Both the position numbers and the translations under genes were made by a program. The notes below the pieces were generated by a model, which was not told the origin of the DNA, did not search any database, and was given only the letters and a program-made list of their open reading frames with translations. Shown piece by piece: positions 9,117 through 19,509 of a stretch of 64,000 bases of DNA (within the stretch, counting starts at the first letter, position 1; every line of letters starts with the position of its first letter). This DNA comes from Rheinheimera pleomorphica (GTDB lineage Bacteria; Pseudomonadota; Gammaproteobacteria; Enterobacterales; Alteromonadaceae): positions 141,721-205,720 of the forward strand of contig NZ_SIRR01000001.1 of NCBI RefSeq assembly GCF_011634895.1, read 5' to 3'.

Positions 9117-9749
9117 TTAACCAAAAAACAGCCGCCATAACCAGCCACGTTTTAAATCATCTTCACAGCTTTTAAGCTGCGCCGCATAGGTTTTAGCGCG
9201 ACTATCAACCTTCTTCGCTGTTTGTACCAGCCAGGCTTTCTTTTTATAGCTGCCGCGTTTATAACCGCCCCAGCCTTCATGATAATTAAGATACTGATTG
9301 TGCGCATCCCATTTAGACACGCCATTTAAGCGCTGGCTTTTGCTGATATACCAGCCCATAAAATCAATTGCATCGTCAAAGTTATCGCGGCTGGCCCAAA
9401 AGCGGTCTGCTTCTTTGACATACTCGTCCCAGGTCACCGTCTTAGCTTGTGAATAACCGTATGCACTGCTGGCGCGGCCATAAGGGATAAAGCCCAAAAA
9501 CCAGCGCATTGGCGGCCGGGCATTGTGTTTAAAGCTGCTTTCCTGATACATAATGCTCATCGGCACATGTATCGGTACGCCCCATTTATCACGCACTTGC
9601 GCCGCAGCATCGTACCAGTCGCGATGCTCATAAAAGATCTCGCAAAGATTAGAGGTATTTTGTGGCGGTGGCGTGGCACAGCCCCCTAGTAAAAGCGTGG
9701 CGGCGACGGCCAATAACAACGGCTTTTTCATGTTATGAACTTTTTTCAT
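9117..9749 (-). CDS. Transglycosylase SLT-domain lipoprotein
   Basis: Predicted outer-membrane or periplasmic lipoprotein. Two starts are plausible: ATG at 9749 (MKKVHN) or ATG at 9731 (MKKPLLL); both precede a hydrophobic segment ending in the lipobox LLGGC. The mature part shows a lytic transglycosylase-like core: PMSIMYQESSFKHNA, where Glu of QESS is the likely catalytic residue, then YGYSQAKTVTWDEY and YHEGWGGYKRGSY. Lytic transglycosylases cleave the MurNAc-GlcNAc bond in peptidoglycan. It is smaller than Slt70 and MltC and no operon partner is evident. Confidence 0.8.
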   Translation of the reverse strand: MKKVHNMKKPLLLAVAATLLLGGCATPPPQNTSNLCEIFYEHRDWYDAAAQVRDKWGVPIHVPMSIMYQESSFKHNARPPMRWFLGFIPYGRASSAYGYSQAKTVTWDEYVKEADRFWASRDNFDDAIDFMGWYISKSQRLNGVSKWDAHNQYLNYHEGWGGYKRGSYKKKAWLVQTAKKVDSRAKTYAAQLKSCEDDLKRGWLWRLFFG

Positions 9750-9808
9750 CCGGCTGATTCTAACAAGGTGCACGGATGCAACCAAGTTTTATCTCCCTGG
9801 ATTACTAT

Positions 9809-9838
9809 TACGGCTACCCACAGGTAGCCGCTTTTTTT
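9809..9838 (+). terminator. Hairpin with plus-strand T tract between gshA and the SLT lipoprotein
   Basis: Stem CGGCTACC / GGTAGCCG (loop CACA) followed by CTTTTTTT on the plus strand. No annotated plus-strand gene precedes it, so as a terminator it would stop antisense or read-through RNA from yfjD; in the gshA direction the T tract precedes rather than follows the stem. Confidence 0.5.
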
Positions 9839-11432
9839 ACACCACTTCATCAGAGCACTGCGGCACTTCGGCAAAATATTCTGCAATATACTGCTCAAAA
9901 CTGATGCTGTCTTGCTGTTCAATGTCATGTTGCCGTTGTAAAGACTGCTCTGCCGCCGCTACAAACTGCTGTTCGTTGTAGAACTGATAAGGCTCTTGCA
10001 TTAACTGCTGCCGGTATTGTGCTGACAATTGCAGTACAAAACTGCCATTATCCTGCTGAGTCGCCAGTAATTGATTTAGCAACTGCCCCGAAAATGTCTG
10101 CGCCGGGTCAAGCAGGCTTAGGTAAAACTGTTTTACTGCCCCACTGTAACGTTTGCTGCCATTGGCAGTATCAAGGTGTGTTGCAATCGGCATCATGTCA
10201 GCAAACAGCTCCTCAGCCCAATCCTGCATCAACCGAGGCTGATTGTGCTGCAACAACTCAAGGTTATTGCGCCGGCCGTCTGTTACCACTTTTTTCAGGT
10301 TCTGCTCAGTGACCGCCTGCTCTGCAGCAGACAGCGGCGGGCTGTCGTTAAACAGGCAATACAACAAAAATACATCCAGAAAGTGCATTTGTTCTGCCGT
10401 TATGCCAACCGGGCTGAACGGGTTAACATCTAAAGCCCGCACTTCAATGTATTCGATGCCGCGCTTGGCCAGCGCGCAGGTTGGCCGCTCACCCGATTCA
10501 GTGGTGCGTTTAGGTCGGATGGTAGAGTAAAATTCATTTTCAATCTGTAATACGTTGGCGTTAAGCTGCTGATACTCGCCATCTACTTTAACGCCGATAT
10601 TACGATATTCCTCTGAAGGCATACTAATCGCAGCATGCAGACCACTGATGTATTCTTCCAAACTGTTGTACGTGACGTTTAAACTGGACTGCGCACTGTT
10701 GGTATAACCCAAATCACTCATGCGCAATGACGTAGCATAAGGCAGGTACAAAGAGCCTTTACCCAGCGGCTGAAAAGCATAGCGGCTGCTGCGCCCTTCC
10801 AGGAAAGATTTACACATCGCCGGAGAGGCACCAAACAAATACACAATAAGCCAGACATAACGCTTATAGTTGCGAATAAGCGCCAGATATTGCTCAGAGA
10901 TAAAACTTTGCAGCTCGCCGCTTTGCCCCAATAGCTGCTGATACTGTTGCCAGAAGCTGTGCGGTAAAGAGAAATTAAAGTGTACGCCACTGATCGCCTG
11001 CATCATACTGCCATAACGATTGTGCAAGCCTTTGCGATAGAGGGTTTTCATCCGCCCGACGTTCGAGCTGCCATACTGCGCAAATGGAATAGCCTGCTGA
11101 CTAGCAATAAAGCACGGCATACTGGCGGCCCAGAATTGCTCATCAGCAATATTGCGGCTGGTAAAGCGGTGTATATCGGCCAGTTGCGCCAGCGTGGTGT
11201 CAATATTGTCGCTGACCGGGGTAATAAACTCGAGCAGCGATTCAGAGAAATCAGTCGTGATCCACGGATGCGTTAATGCCGAGCCTAATGCAGTCGGATG
11301 CGGTGTTAACGCCAATTTACCGTCCTGCTGCACCCGCAGCGTCTCGCGTTCAATACCATGTAAAATACCGGTAACGGCCTGCGGGTTAATGCTGCTTAAC
11401 TGCTGCAGCCGTTTATGAATTATTGAACCCAA
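9837..11432 (-). CDS. gshA: Glutamate-cysteine ligase
   Basis: Makes gamma-glutamylcysteine from glutamate, cysteine and ATP, the first step of glutathione synthesis. The 531-aa length and motifs such as GIERETLRV near residue 25, TDFSESLLEFITPV, and GEYQQLNANVLQIENEFY mark the proteobacterial class I enzyme. The start is a TTG at 11432, supported by AAGGA seven bases upstream; the next in-frame region is already conserved sequence. No glutathione synthetase gene lies nearby. Confidence 0.96.
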   Translation of the reverse strand: MGSIIHKRLQQLSSINPQAVTGILHGIERETLRVQQDGKLALTPHPTALGSALTHPWITTDFSESLLEFITPVSDNIDTTLAQLADIHRFTSRNIADEQFWAASMPCFIASQQAIPFAQYGSSNVGRMKTLYRKGLHNRYGSMMQAISGVHFNFSLPHSFWQQYQQLLGQSGELQSFISEQYLALIRNYKRYVWLIVYLFGASPAMCKSFLEGRSSRYAFQPLGKGSLYLPYATSLRMSDLGYTNSAQSSLNVTYNSLEEYISGLHAAISMPSEEYRNIGVKVDGEYQQLNANVLQIENEFYSTIRPKRTTESGERPTCALAKRGIEYIEVRALDVNPFSPVGITAEQMHFLDVFLLYCLFNDSPPLSAAEQAVTEQNLKKVVTDGRRNNLELLQHNQPRLMQDWAEELFADMMPIATHLDTANGSKRYSGAVKQFYLSLLDPAQTFSGQLLNQLLATQQDNGSFVLQLSAQYRQQLMQEPYQFYNEQQFVAAAEQSLQRQHDIEQQDSISFEQYIAEYFAEVPQCSDEVV

Positions 11433-11659
11433 GTGATTTCCTTAATAGCAACGCGCCTGTGGCAGGAAATTGGGGCGCCACAGCAAACTTCAAGACCAGC
11501 AGACAATTTAGCCTGCAATTTAGCGAACAACAATATTGTTTTAGTCAGGCGACCTTTAACATGAGTTAAAACCAAAGCCTATCGGCTGCAAAAAACTGAG
11601 GAATAGATTAGACTTACCACCAAATGAGTATTTACATTCGCTAATAAACAGGTAGGCCA

Positions 11660-13207
11660 ATGAACCGACGTAACCAGCAATTGATCAACGAAGAAGTCAG
11701 CTTTAGTGCCGAGCAGGAGCTGGTTTCCACCACAGATTTACGTGGCGTGGTCACTTACGCCAACCCGGCCTTTTGTGCCGTCGCCGGTTACAGCGAAGCA
11801 GAACTCGTGGGTAAAAACCATAACCTGGTGCGTCATCCGGATATGCCAGCCGCTGCCTTTGCAGATTTATGGCAAAAGTTAAAGCAAGGCCAATCCTGGC
11901 GCGGTATCGTTAAAAATCGCTGCAAGGATGGCCGTTACTACTGGGTGGATGCTTTTGTTACGCCTATTTATCAGGATCATAAACTGGTGGGTTATCAGTC
12001 GGTGCGGGTTAAACCCGAGCCACAAATGGTCAGCCGGGCAAATCAGAGTTACCCGGCCATGTTGGCGGGTAAAGTCCCGTCAGACTGGCGCAGTAAGTTC
12101 GGTACCAAGCGCGCCCTGGCTTTTAGCCTAAGCCTTATTCTGGCAGTTTGTGGTGCCTGGTACTTTGGTGGCCACTTCCTGTTGGCCTTGCTGCTGCCGG
12201 CGTTATGGCTGGCTCTGTGCTTTGATGAACTCTTTGTCATCCCGGCAAAACTGCAACAGGCACGCAGCGAATTTGACAGCGTGTCACGCTGGATTTATAG
12301 CGGTTTTGGCCCTTATGGTATTGCTGATTTTCAGTTAAAAATGTGCCAGGCCAGACTGCGCACTGTACTTGGCCGTACTGCCGATAGCACCCACGCCTTA
12401 AATGACATTGCTGAAACCCAGGGGGAAGCGGTACGAATGACCGAGCAGGGTATTCATCAGCAACATGATCAATTGCGCAGTATTGTTGCGGCTACCACAC
12501 AATTAAACAGCACCATCCGGGATATAGCTGAACGCACCCAACAGACACATCAGCAAGTCAGTGATACGCACGGTATTTGTGAAACCGCCAAAGGTGCGAT
12601 GCAGCATACCGCGGCTACAGTGCAGCAACTGGCCACGGAAGTACAGGGCGCGGCCGCAACCGCCGACAGCCTGGCGGTAGAAGCAGAGCGTATTGGCGCA
12701 GTAATGAGCGAAATTCAGGGCATTGCCGATCAAACAAACTTACTGGCATTAAACGCCGCTATTGAGGCCGCCCGTGCCGGTGAACATGGCCGGGGGTTTG
12801 CTGTGGTAGCAGATGAAGTGCGGGCGTTGTCTTCACGCACACACAATGCAACCGAACAAATTAAGCAGTCTATTAGCGAAATTCAGCAAACCTTGCTCAG
12901 CTGGGGCAAGGTAATGCTAAAAAGCCGGCAGCAAGCCGATACCTGTGTGCAGGAGACGCAACAAAGCGAAACACAGCTGGCCGAGATTTCACGCATGGTC
13001 GATAATATCGCCCACTTGTCATCACAAATTGCCACCGCCGCAACCCAACAGGGTGCCGTCGCCCAAGATGTACAACAAAATGTCAGCCATATTCAGCAGA
13101 TAGCTGAAACCAACCTGGCAAATATTCAGGTGGTAGCCGAAAACAGCAAGGCATTACAGCAAAAAACCGGCCAGATTGCCGGATTAAATAAAAGCTTCGC
13201 CAGCTAA
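11660..13207 (+). CDS. Aer-like methyl-accepting chemotaxis protein with N-terminal PAS domain
   Basis: A 515-aa energy or redox taxis receptor candidate. Residues about 15-115 form a PAS domain ([16 protein letters not shown], then [16 protein letters not shown]), the type that holds FAD in Aer. Two adjacent hydrophobic helices (about 153-169 and 172-188) make a membrane anchor without a periplasmic sensor domain. The C-terminal half is the MCP signalling coiled coil with the tip [18 protein letters not shown] and [12 protein letters not shown]. It would signal through CheW/CheA; none is encoded here. FAD binding is inferred from architecture. A solitary gene with its own terminator. Confidence 0.9.
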   Translation: MNRRNQQLINEEVSFSAEQELVSTTDLRGVVTYANPAFCAVAGYSEAELVGKNHNLVRHPDMPAAAFADLWQKLKQGQSWRGIVKNRCKDGRYYWVDAFVTPIYQDHKLVGYQSVRVKPEPQMVSRANQSYPAMLAGKVPSDWRSKFGTKRALAFSLSLILAVCGAWYFGGHFLLALLLPALWLALCFDELFVIPAKLQQARSEFDSVSRWIYSGFGPYGIADFQLKMCQARLRTVLGRTADSTHALNDIAETQGEAVRMTEQGIHQQHDQLRSIVAATTQLNSTIRDIAERTQQTHQQVSDTHGICETAKGAMQHTAATVQQLATEVQGAAATADSLAVEAERIGAVMSEIQGIADQTNLLALNAAIEAARAGEHGRGFAVVADEVRALSSRTHNATEQIKQSISEIQQTLLSWGKVMLKSRQQADTCVQETQQSETQLAEISRMVDNIAHLSSQIATAATQQGAVAQDVQQNVSHIQQIAETNLANIQVVAENSKALQQKTGQIAGLNKSFAS

Positions 13208-13212
13208 ACAGG

Positions 13213-13247
13213 TAAAAAATAACCCCGCGTTGCGGGGTTATTTTTTT
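13213..13247. terminator. Bidirectional terminator between the chemoreceptor gene and pssA
   Basis: Stem AAAAATAACCCCGC / GCGGGGTTATTTTT, flanked by A on one side and T on the other, so it can end transcripts from both convergent genes. Confidence 0.92.
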
Positions 13248-13254
13248 AATCGTA

Positions 13255-14097
13255 TTAATCTTTTTCTGGCGCGGGTTTATCCGGTGCCTGCCCTTTGGGG
13301 TCGTCAACCGGTTCAGGGCTGACATCGGTAAAGTCGGCATCATCAGAATCCCCTACTACATGCTCAAGCTTCAGCTTGCGCACACTGCGAATGGTGGTGA
13401 CAGGGCCTGAGCAAGCATAGATAAAGAAAATACCGAATAACATTTCTGCCGGCCGTGAGGCAATCACCACAAACACCAGCAATACCAGTAAAATCGTTAA
13501 GAATGACACCCGGTCACGCCAGTTCAGATCTTTAAACGAGTTATAACGGAAGTTACTCACCATCAGTAAGCCTGCCGCTATAGTCAGCAAGCCCACCAGA
13601 TAGCCTAACTTATCGCCATTAACTTCATAAATACTGCCGACCCAAACCATGCCAGCGATAATGCCGGCCGCTGCCGGGCTGGCTAACCCCTGGAAAAACC
13701 GGCTGTCGGTAACACCTAAATTAGCATTAAAACGCGCCAATCTAAGCGCCGCACAGGAGACATAAATAAAGGCGGCTAACCAGCCGAATTTACCGTAATC
13801 GGCCAGACCCCAGTTGTACGCCACCAAGGCAGGCGCCATACCAAAAGCGATTAAGTCAGACATACTGTCGTACTGGGCGCCAAACTCACTTTGGGTATTG
13901 GTTAAACGGGCGACCCTGCCGTCTAAACCATCAAAAACCATCGCAATAAAAATGGCCACTGCCGCCGCTTCAAAACGGCCGTTCATTGAGGCTACTATGG
14001 CAAAAAAGCCAGAAAATAACCCGCCAGTGGTCAGTAAGTTCGGCAGTAAATAAATGCCCTTGCGCGGCCCTCTGTCGTTCGTTTTAGGTTCTGTCAT
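13255..14097 (-). CDS. pssA: CDP-diacylglycerol-serine O-phosphatidyltransferase
   Basis: Makes phosphatidylserine, precursor of phosphatidylethanolamine, in the inner membrane. The 280-aa protein has several transmembrane helices and the CDP-alcohol phosphotransferase motif: DG..GR.AR near residue 58, then eight residues, G...D...D (EFGAQYDSMSD). This is the integral membrane, CDP-OH-P type of synthase found in Gram-positives and many non-enteric proteobacteria, not the phospholipase D-like PssA of E. coli. The C-terminal 40 residues are acidic and Pro-rich and probably disordered. Confidence 0.93.
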   Translation of the reverse strand: MTEPKTNDRGPRKGIYLLPNLLTTGGLFSGFFAIVASMNGRFEAAAVAIFIAMVFDGLDGRVARLTNTQSEFGAQYDSMSDLIAFGMAPALVAYNWGLADYGKFGWLAAFIYVSCAALRLARFNANLGVTDSRFFQGLASPAAAGIIAGMVWVGSIYEVNGDKLGYLVGLLTIAAGLLMVSNFRYNSFKDLNWRDRVSFLTILLVLLVFVVIASRPAEMLFGIFFIYACSGPVTTIRSVRKLKLEHVVGDSDDADFTDVSPEPVDDPKGQAPDKPAPEKD

Positions 14098-14165
14098 AAC
14101 ATACTTCTGTAAAGGAAACTGTCAGAGATTATAAGGGACATACCTTAGCATGGATAGCCTAAGAC

Positions 14166-14197
14166 AAAAAAGTGACCGTCGAAGCGGTCACTTTTTG
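14166..14197 (-). terminator. Rho-independent terminator after clpB
   Basis: Stem AAAAAGTGACCG / CGGTCACTTTTT with loop TCGAAG, followed by T on the minus strand beyond the clpB stop. Confidence 0.9.
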
Positions 14198-14214
14198 TTA
14201 TTGGCTGACCGGTT

Positions 14215-16791
14215 TTAGTGGCTACTAACGATAAAGTTACTGCCATCATGGTCCAATTGTACTGTGCTACCTGGTGCTACATCACCTTGCAGCAAGGCCT
14301 GCGCCAGCGGGTTTTCCAAATGCTGCTGAATCGCCCGTTTTAATGGCCGCGCACCATACAGCGGGTCAAAACCCACTTCGGCCAGCTTGTCCAGCGCCGC
14401 ATCAGTAATACTGAACTGATACTGCCGCTCAGCCAAACGCTGTTCCAGCCGTGCCAGCTGAATTTTGGCAATGCTGCGAATTTGCCCGCTGTCCAGCGGA
14501 TGAAACACCACCGTTTCATCCAGCCGGTTTAAAAACTCCGGCCTGAACTGTTTGCTTAATACGCCCATCAACATGTCTTTCATCTGGCCATAGCTGTACT
14601 CACGGTAATGCTCTTGTATCAGATCAGACCCCAGATTCGACGTCATAATAATAACGGTGTTTTTAAAGTCTACCGTGCGGCCCTGACCATCAGTTAAACG
14701 ACCATCGTCCAGCACCTGCAGCAGAATGTTAAACACATCCGGATGGGCTTTTTCGACCTCATCCAGCAGCACTACGGAGTAAGGCTTGCGCCGCACTGCT
14801 TCGGTTAAATAGCCGCCTTCTTCATAGCCAACGTAGCCCGGCGGCGCACCAACCAAACGCGATACCGCATGTTTTTCCATAAACTCAGACATATCAATAC
14901 GTACCATCGCATCGGGGCTGTCGAATAAAAAGTTGGCCAGCGATTTGGTCAGCTCAGTTTTACCGACACCGGTCGGGCCTAAAAACAGGAAAGAGCCAAT
15001 AGGTTTATTCGGATCTGACAGGCCGGCACGCGAACGGCGGATAGCATGTGACACTGCCGTCACCGCCTCATCCTGGCCAATAACTTTGTCATGCAGCGCC
15101 TGCTCCATCCGCAACAGTTTGTCACGCTCGCCTTCAAGCATTTTACTGACTGGTATGCCGGTCGCTTTAGACAACACATCGGCAATTTCCTGCTCGGTCA
15201 CTTTATTGCGCAGTAACGTATTGTCGTGCATTTCAGCCTGCGAGGCTAAATCGAGCCTTTTCTCCAGTTCAGGAATACGGCCGTATTGCAGCTCAGACAT
15301 GCGCTGCAAATCGCTGGCCCGGCGAGCTACTTCTAAATCAAGTCGCGCCTGCTCCAGCTCCGTTTTTATGTTCTGCGTACCCTGCAGCGCAGCTTTCTCG
15401 GACTCCCAGACTTCATCCAGCTCGTTATATTTACTATCAAGCTCCCGAATTTGTTCCTGGATCATATCACGACGTTTTTTCGTCGCCTCATCAGTCTCTT
15501 TCGCCAGCGCATTGTCTTCCAGTTTCAGTTGGATAATACGCCGCTCCAGCCGGTCGAGCTCTTCCGGTTTCGAGTCCATCTGCATACGAATACTGGACGC
15601 CGCTTCGTCAATTAAATCGATGGCTTTATCCGGCAGTTGCCGGTCTGACACATAACGGTGCGACAAGGTCGCTGCAGCGACTATTGCCGGGTCGGTAATT
15701 TCTACCGCATGGTGCAGCTCGTAACGCTCTTTTAAGCCGCGCAAAATGGCAATGGTGTCCTCCACTGTAGGCTCATCCACCAGCACTTTTTGAAAGCGGC
15801 GCTCTAAAGCGGCATCTTTTTCAATATACTTGCGATATTCATCCAGCGTGGTCGCCCCTAAGCAGTGCAACTCACCGCGCGCCAGTGCTGGCTTTAACAT
15901 GTTGCCGGCATCCATGGCGCCGTCCGCTTTACCGGCACCGACCATGGTATGAATTTCATCAATAAACAGGATCACCTGGCCTTCTTCTTTCGCCAGTTCA
16001 TTTAATACCGCTTTTAACCGCTCTTCAAATTCACCACGGTACTTGGCACCGGCCAGCAAGGAGCCCATATCCAGTGATAATACGCGTTTATCTTTTAGCC
16101 CTTCGGGCACCTCTTTATTAATGATTCGCAGCGCCAGACCTTCAACAATGGCAGTTTTACCTACGCCAGGTTCACCAATTAACACCGGATTATTTTTGGT
16201 GCGCCGCTGCAGTACCTGAATACAGCGTCGGATCTCTTCGTCACGGCCAATCACCGGGTCAAGCTTACCGGCTTCGGCACGGGCGGTTAAGTCTACCGTG
16301 TATTTCGTCAGGGCCTGGCGGGTATCTTCTGCATTTTGATCATCCACTTTCTGGCCACCACGCATTTGCTCAATAGCCGCTTCAACCGCATCTTTACTGA
16401 CACCGATTAGACGCAGAATTTTACCCAGATCGGATTTATCGTCAGTTGCCGCCAGCACAAATAATTCGCTGGAAATAAACTGATCTTTGCGCTTTTGCGC
16501 CAGTTTATCGCACTGCTGCAGCAGCTGCGCTGTGGCATTGGACAACTGCAGGTTGGCGCCCTCCCCCTCAACCCGCGGTAAACGGTCTATCGCCTGGCTC
16601 ACTTTTGAGCGCAGTTCATTAAAATTGATCGCCAGCTTGTTTAACAGTTCACGCACTGTGCCGCCTTCCTGGTTTAGCAGGGCAAACATCAGATGCACCG
16701 GTTCAATAAATTGCTGATCACGGCCCAGCGCCAGTGACTGCGCATCGGCAATGGCTTCCTGAAACTTACTGGTAAATTTATCTAGTCGCAT
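14215..16791 (-). CDS. clpB: ATP-dependent disaggregase ClpB
   Basis: Hexameric AAA+ chaperone that, with DnaK, threads aggregated proteins through its pore. The 858-aa protein has the N-terminal Clp repeat domain (1-145), first AAA module with Walker A GEPGVGKT near 205, the coiled-coil middle domain (about 405-530), and second AAA module with GPTGVGKT near 605. It lacks the IGF loop that would connect it to ClpP. A ribosome site AGGAG precedes the ATG, and a sigma-32 promoter lies 37-65 bases upstream. Confidence 0.98.
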   Translation of the reverse strand: MRLDKFTSKFQEAIADAQSLALGRDQQFIEPVHLMFALLNQEGGTVRELLNKLAINFNELRSKVSQAIDRLPRVEGEGANLQLSNATAQLLQQCDKLAQKRKDQFISSELFVLAATDDKSDLGKILRLIGVSKDAVEAAIEQMRGGQKVDDQNAEDTRQALTKYTVDLTARAEAGKLDPVIGRDEEIRRCIQVLQRRTKNNPVLIGEPGVGKTAIVEGLALRIINKEVPEGLKDKRVLSLDMGSLLAGAKYRGEFEERLKAVLNELAKEEGQVILFIDEIHTMVGAGKADGAMDAGNMLKPALARGELHCLGATTLDEYRKYIEKDAALERRFQKVLVDEPTVEDTIAILRGLKERYELHHAVEITDPAIVAAATLSHRYVSDRQLPDKAIDLIDEAASSIRMQMDSKPEELDRLERRIIQLKLEDNALAKETDEATKKRRDMIQEQIRELDSKYNELDEVWESEKAALQGTQNIKTELEQARLDLEVARRASDLQRMSELQYGRIPELEKRLDLASQAEMHDNTLLRNKVTEQEIADVLSKATGIPVSKMLEGERDKLLRMEQALHDKVIGQDEAVTAVSHAIRRSRAGLSDPNKPIGSFLFLGPTGVGKTELTKSLANFLFDSPDAMVRIDMSEFMEKHAVSRLVGAPPGYVGYEEGGYLTEAVRRKPYSVVLLDEVEKAHPDVFNILLQVLDDGRLTDGQGRTVDFKNTVIIMTSNLGSDLIQEHYREYSYGQMKDMLMGVLSKQFRPEFLNRLDETVVFHPLDSGQIRSIAKIQLARLEQRLAERQYQFSITDAALDKLAEVGFDPLYGARPLKRAIQQHLENPLAQALLQGDVAPGSTVQLDHDGSNFIVSSH

Positions 16792-16827
16792 TCTGCTCTC
16801 CTACAAGCACAACGTTGTTGTGGTTTA

Positions 16828-16856
16828 AGATTGGGCACTAATGCTGGAATTTCAAG
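16828..16856 (-). promoter_or_regulatory. Heat-shock (sigma-32) promoter of clpB
   Basis: On the minus strand CTTGAAA (16850-16856) is followed after 14 bases by CCCAATCT (16828-16835). The sigma-32 consensus is CTTGAAA-N13-17-CCCCATnT, so the -35 is exact and the -10 differs at one base. It lies just upstream of clpB, a classical heat-shock gene. Confidence 0.88.
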
Positions 16857-16883
16857 CAGCAGACGTCAAAAAATTGACTTAGA

Positions 16884-17615
16884 TCAGACTAACCAGATTG
16901 AACTGGCCATGCGGCCGGTTTGGCCATCGCGACGGTAGGAAAAAAACAGCTCGCTTTGTTGGTAAGTACAATAGCTGCCGCCGTATATCTGGCTAACACC
17001 ACAGGCGGCCAAACGCTGACGCGCCAGCTGGTATAAATCAGCCTGATATTTACCGGCTTTACCGCAGATAAACGCTTGCGCTGCCGCCGGGTCATGTTTG
17101 ATAAAGGCCTCGCGCACTTCACTGCCCACTTCAAACGCCGCCTGGCTAATGGCCGGTCCGAGATAAACCTGCACCTCGGCAGGTCGCTTAAAATGCGCCA
17201 GCGTGGCTTCGATGACACCATCACATAAACCGCGCCAGCCAGCATGTACCGCGGCGACCTGAGTGCCTGTGACATCACAGAGTAACAAGGGCAGACAATC
17301 GGCGGTCATGACCGTTGCCACCACCCCGGGTTCGCGGCTGATAGCCGCATCGGCGGTTATGCCCGCAGTGCTATTGACTGCTAATGTAGCAACAACAGTG
17401 CCATGCACCTGGTTTAGCCAAACTGGCACTGCAGGCAGCGCTGCTGCCAGTTGATACTGGCTGCGGTTTAGCGCTACCCGCGCCGGCTCGTCGCCAACAT
17501 GGTTGCCCAGGTTTAGACTGGCAAAAGCACCTGTCGAGCAGCCACCTAACCGCGTGCTGCATACAGCATGCACATTCGCCGGGGCAGGCCAGTCAGGTAA
17601 CAGCAGCCGGGTCAT
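16884..17615 (-). CDS. pgeF: Laccase-domain peptidoglycan editing factor PgeF (YfiH)
   Basis: The 243-aa protein has the Cu-oxidase_4/YfiH fold signatures: CSTRLGGCSTGAFASLNLG near residue 20, VWLNQVHG, ADCLPLLL and AVHAGWRG, which carry the His/Cys metal ligands. In E. coli the protein corrects misincorporation of serine for alanine in peptidoglycan precursors, and relatives have purine nucleoside activity. I choose the ATG at 17615 (MTRLLLPDW), preceded by AAAGG; upstream in-frame starts would run into rluD. Order rluD-pgeF-clpB is the enteric one; the gap from rluD is 13 bases. Confidence 0.92.
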   Translation of the reverse strand: MTRLLLPDWPAPANVHAVCSTRLGGCSTGAFASLNLGNHVGDEPARVALNRSQYQLAAALPAVPVWLNQVHGTVVATLAVNSTAGITADAAISREPGVVATVMTADCLPLLLCDVTGTQVAAVHAGWRGLCDGVIEATLAHFKRPAEVQVYLGPAISQAAFEVGSEVREAFIKHDPAAAQAFICGKAGKYQADLYQLARQRLAACGVSQIYGGSYCTYQQSELFFSYRRDGQTGRMASSIWLV

Positions 17616-17628
17616 GTAGTTTGTGCCT

Positions 17629-18603
17629 TTATACGTAATCCAGGCCATGCTCGGCGGTATCGGCACGCAGCGCGGCATTAAGCTCGACCATGTCCTGCGG
17701 AATAGGCGCATGCCATTCCAGAATTTCCAGCGTAATAGGATGCGCTAAACGCAGCATGGCAGCATGTAATGCCTGGCGCTTAAAATTACGTAACACGCTA
17801 AGTAAATGCTCATCGGCTTTACGCGGTGGTCTTGGCCGGCCAGCATAAACAGGGTCTCCCACCAGCGGGTGGTTAACAAAGGTCATATGTACACGAATTT
17901 GATGGGTACGCCCGGTTTCCAGCCGCAGCCGCAAGCGGGTGTGGGCCCGGTATTTTTCCATTACACGAAAATGGGTTGTCGCCGGCTTGCCTGACTGGCT
18001 TACTGCCATATGGGTGCGCTTTGTTGGGTGGCGGCCAATGGGCTCATCGATAGTTCCGCCGCCGGTCATGGCACCGTGGCACACCGCTTCATATTCGCGG
18101 GTAATTTCACGTGCCTGCATGGCTTCAACCAGATGCGTTTGCGCTGGTATGGTTTTAGCTACCACCATCAGACCAGTGGTGTCTTTGTCCAGTCGGTGAA
18201 TAATACCGGCCCTTGGCACTTCAGCAATGCCTGGGCAATGATGCAGCAACGCGTTTAACAAAGTGCCATCACTGTTGCCAGCGCCCGGATGCACCACTAA
18301 GCCAGCCGGTTTGTTAATGACTAAAATATGGTCGTCTTCATAAACAATATTCAGATCAATCGCCTGAGCTTCAAAACGCTCATCTTCCGGCAGCTCGGCC
18401 AGAATATCAATTTGCTCACCACCGAGCACTTTCTCGCGCGGCTTGTTTTGCACAGCACCGTTTACGCTAACCGCATCGGCTAAAATCCACTCTTTTATCC
18501 GCGAACGCGAATAATCGGGGAACATTTCGGCCAGAACCTGATCTAAGCGCTTACCAAAAAGATGGTCTGGTACAATTTCTGAAAGTTTTAGCTGTTTTGT
18601 CAT
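17629..18603 (-). CDS. rluD: 23S rRNA pseudouridine synthase RluD
   Basis: Isomerises uridines 1911, 1915 and 1917 in helix 69 of 23S rRNA. The 324-aa chain has an S4 RNA-binding domain (about 15-75, GKRLDQVLAEMFPDYSRSRI) and the RluA-family catalytic region with HRLDKDTTGLMVVAK, whose Asp is catalytic, plus RTHQIRVH. ATG at 18603 (MTKQLKL) is chosen; an upstream in-frame extension enters the promoter region shared with bamD. Being beside bamD supports RluD rather than RluA or RluC. Confidence 0.95.
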   Translation of the reverse strand: MTKQLKLSEIVPDHLFGKRLDQVLAEMFPDYSRSRIKEWILADAVSVNGAVQNKPREKVLGGEQIDILAELPEDERFEAQAIDLNIVYEDDHILVINKPAGLVVHPGAGNSDGTLLNALLHHCPGIAEVPRAGIIHRLDKDTTGLMVVAKTIPAQTHLVEAMQAREITREYEAVCHGAMTGGGTIDEPIGRHPTKRTHMAVSQSGKPATTHFRVMEKYRAHTRLRLRLETGRTHQIRVHMTFVNHPLVGDPVYAGRPRPPRKADEHLLSVLRNFKRQALHAAMLRLAHPITLEILEWHAPIPQDMVELNAALRADTAEHGLDYV

Positions 18604-18726
18604 AACGGAAGCAGTTATCCTGTGTGCAACCCCGGCAGGTCTGGGGTAGAATCGCAATAAGGTGTATTTTAGCGACTTTACCCCCGACTAGACAGCCATT
18701 TAGCTCATGTAGTAACGGATTTTTAA

Positions 18727-19476
18727 ATGAAAGCGAATTTTATACTGATTTCTCTGCTGGCGCTGACGCTCAGTGCCTGTGCCGGCAAACCCAAAGAAGT
18801 AGAAGCCAGCACGACGCAAACCGCGCAAACACTGTACCAACAAGCTAAAGAAGTTCTGGATAACGGCCTGTATAACCGCGCCATTGAGCTGCTGACAGCG
18901 GTGGAAAGCCGCTACCCCTTTGGCCCGCTGGCACGCCAGGTGCAACTGGACTTAATTTACGCCCACTATAAAGCCGGTGATGTCTCTAAAGCTCTGGCGG
19001 GCATAGACCGTTTTATCCGCCTGAACCCAAATCACCCTGAGCTGGATTACGTGTACTACATGCGCGGCCTGAGCAATTTACAAGCCGATGAAAACGCACT
19101 GCACAGCTTGCTGGGCATTGACCGTGCCGATCGCGACTTAGCCAGCACCCGGCAAGCCTTTGACGATTTTAAAACTCTGGTTAGCAGCTTTCCGCAAAGC
19201 AAGTACGCCCCTGAAGCGAAAAAGCGCATGTTAAGCATCAAAGACACATTAGCCCGGCATGAGCTGATGATAGCGGATTACTATATGCGCCGTGGCGCCT
19301 ATTTAGCCGCCGCCAACCGTGGTAAATATATCGTCGAGTTTTACCGCGACTCGCCTTTGGTTGAACAGGCGCTGGAAGTGATGGTAGAAAGTTACGACAA
19401 ACTGGGTTTAAGCAAACTAAAAGATGATACCTATCAGGTGCTGAAACTGAATTTCCCCGACAACAATAAGTTTTAA
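18727..19476 (+). CDS. bamD: Outer membrane assembly lipoprotein BamD
   Basis: Essential lipoprotein of the BAM complex that inserts beta-barrel proteins into the outer membrane. The 249-aa protein has a signal peptide with lipobox LSACA (Cys18) and a run of TPR-like helices: ALYQQA-like TLYQQAKEVLDNGLYNRAIELL, GPLARQVQLDLIYAHYKAGD, HPELDYVYYMRGL. Divergent from rluD as in E. coli; ends at a strong terminator. Confidence 0.96.
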   Translation: MKANFILISLLALTLSACAGKPKEVEASTTQTAQTLYQQAKEVLDNGLYNRAIELLTAVESRYPFGPLARQVQLDLIYAHYKAGDVSKALAGIDRFIRLNPNHPELDYVYYMRGLSNLQADENALHSLLGIDRADRDLASTRQAFDDFKTLVSSFPQSKYAPEAKKRMLSIKDTLARHELMIADYYMRRGAYLAAANRGKYIVEFYRDSPLVEQALEVMVESYDKLGLSKLKDDTYQVLKLNFPDNNKF

Positions 19477-19480
19477 CCGA

Positions 19481-19508
19481 CAAGCCCCGCACTGCGGGGC
19501 TTGTTATA
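19481..19508. terminator. Terminator between bamD and radA
   Basis: Ten-bp perfect stem CAAGCCCCGC / GCGGGGCTTG with loop ACT, followed by TTATATTT on the plus strand. It sits between convergent bamD and radA. Confidence 0.85.
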
Positions 19509-19509
19509 T

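Noticed and set aside
11550..11640. Possible sigma-28 (flagellar) promoter before the Aer-like receptor, from TTAAAA and CTATCGGC fragments
   Set aside because: The two parts are not in the right order or spacing for TAAA-N15-GCCGATAA on the plus strand.
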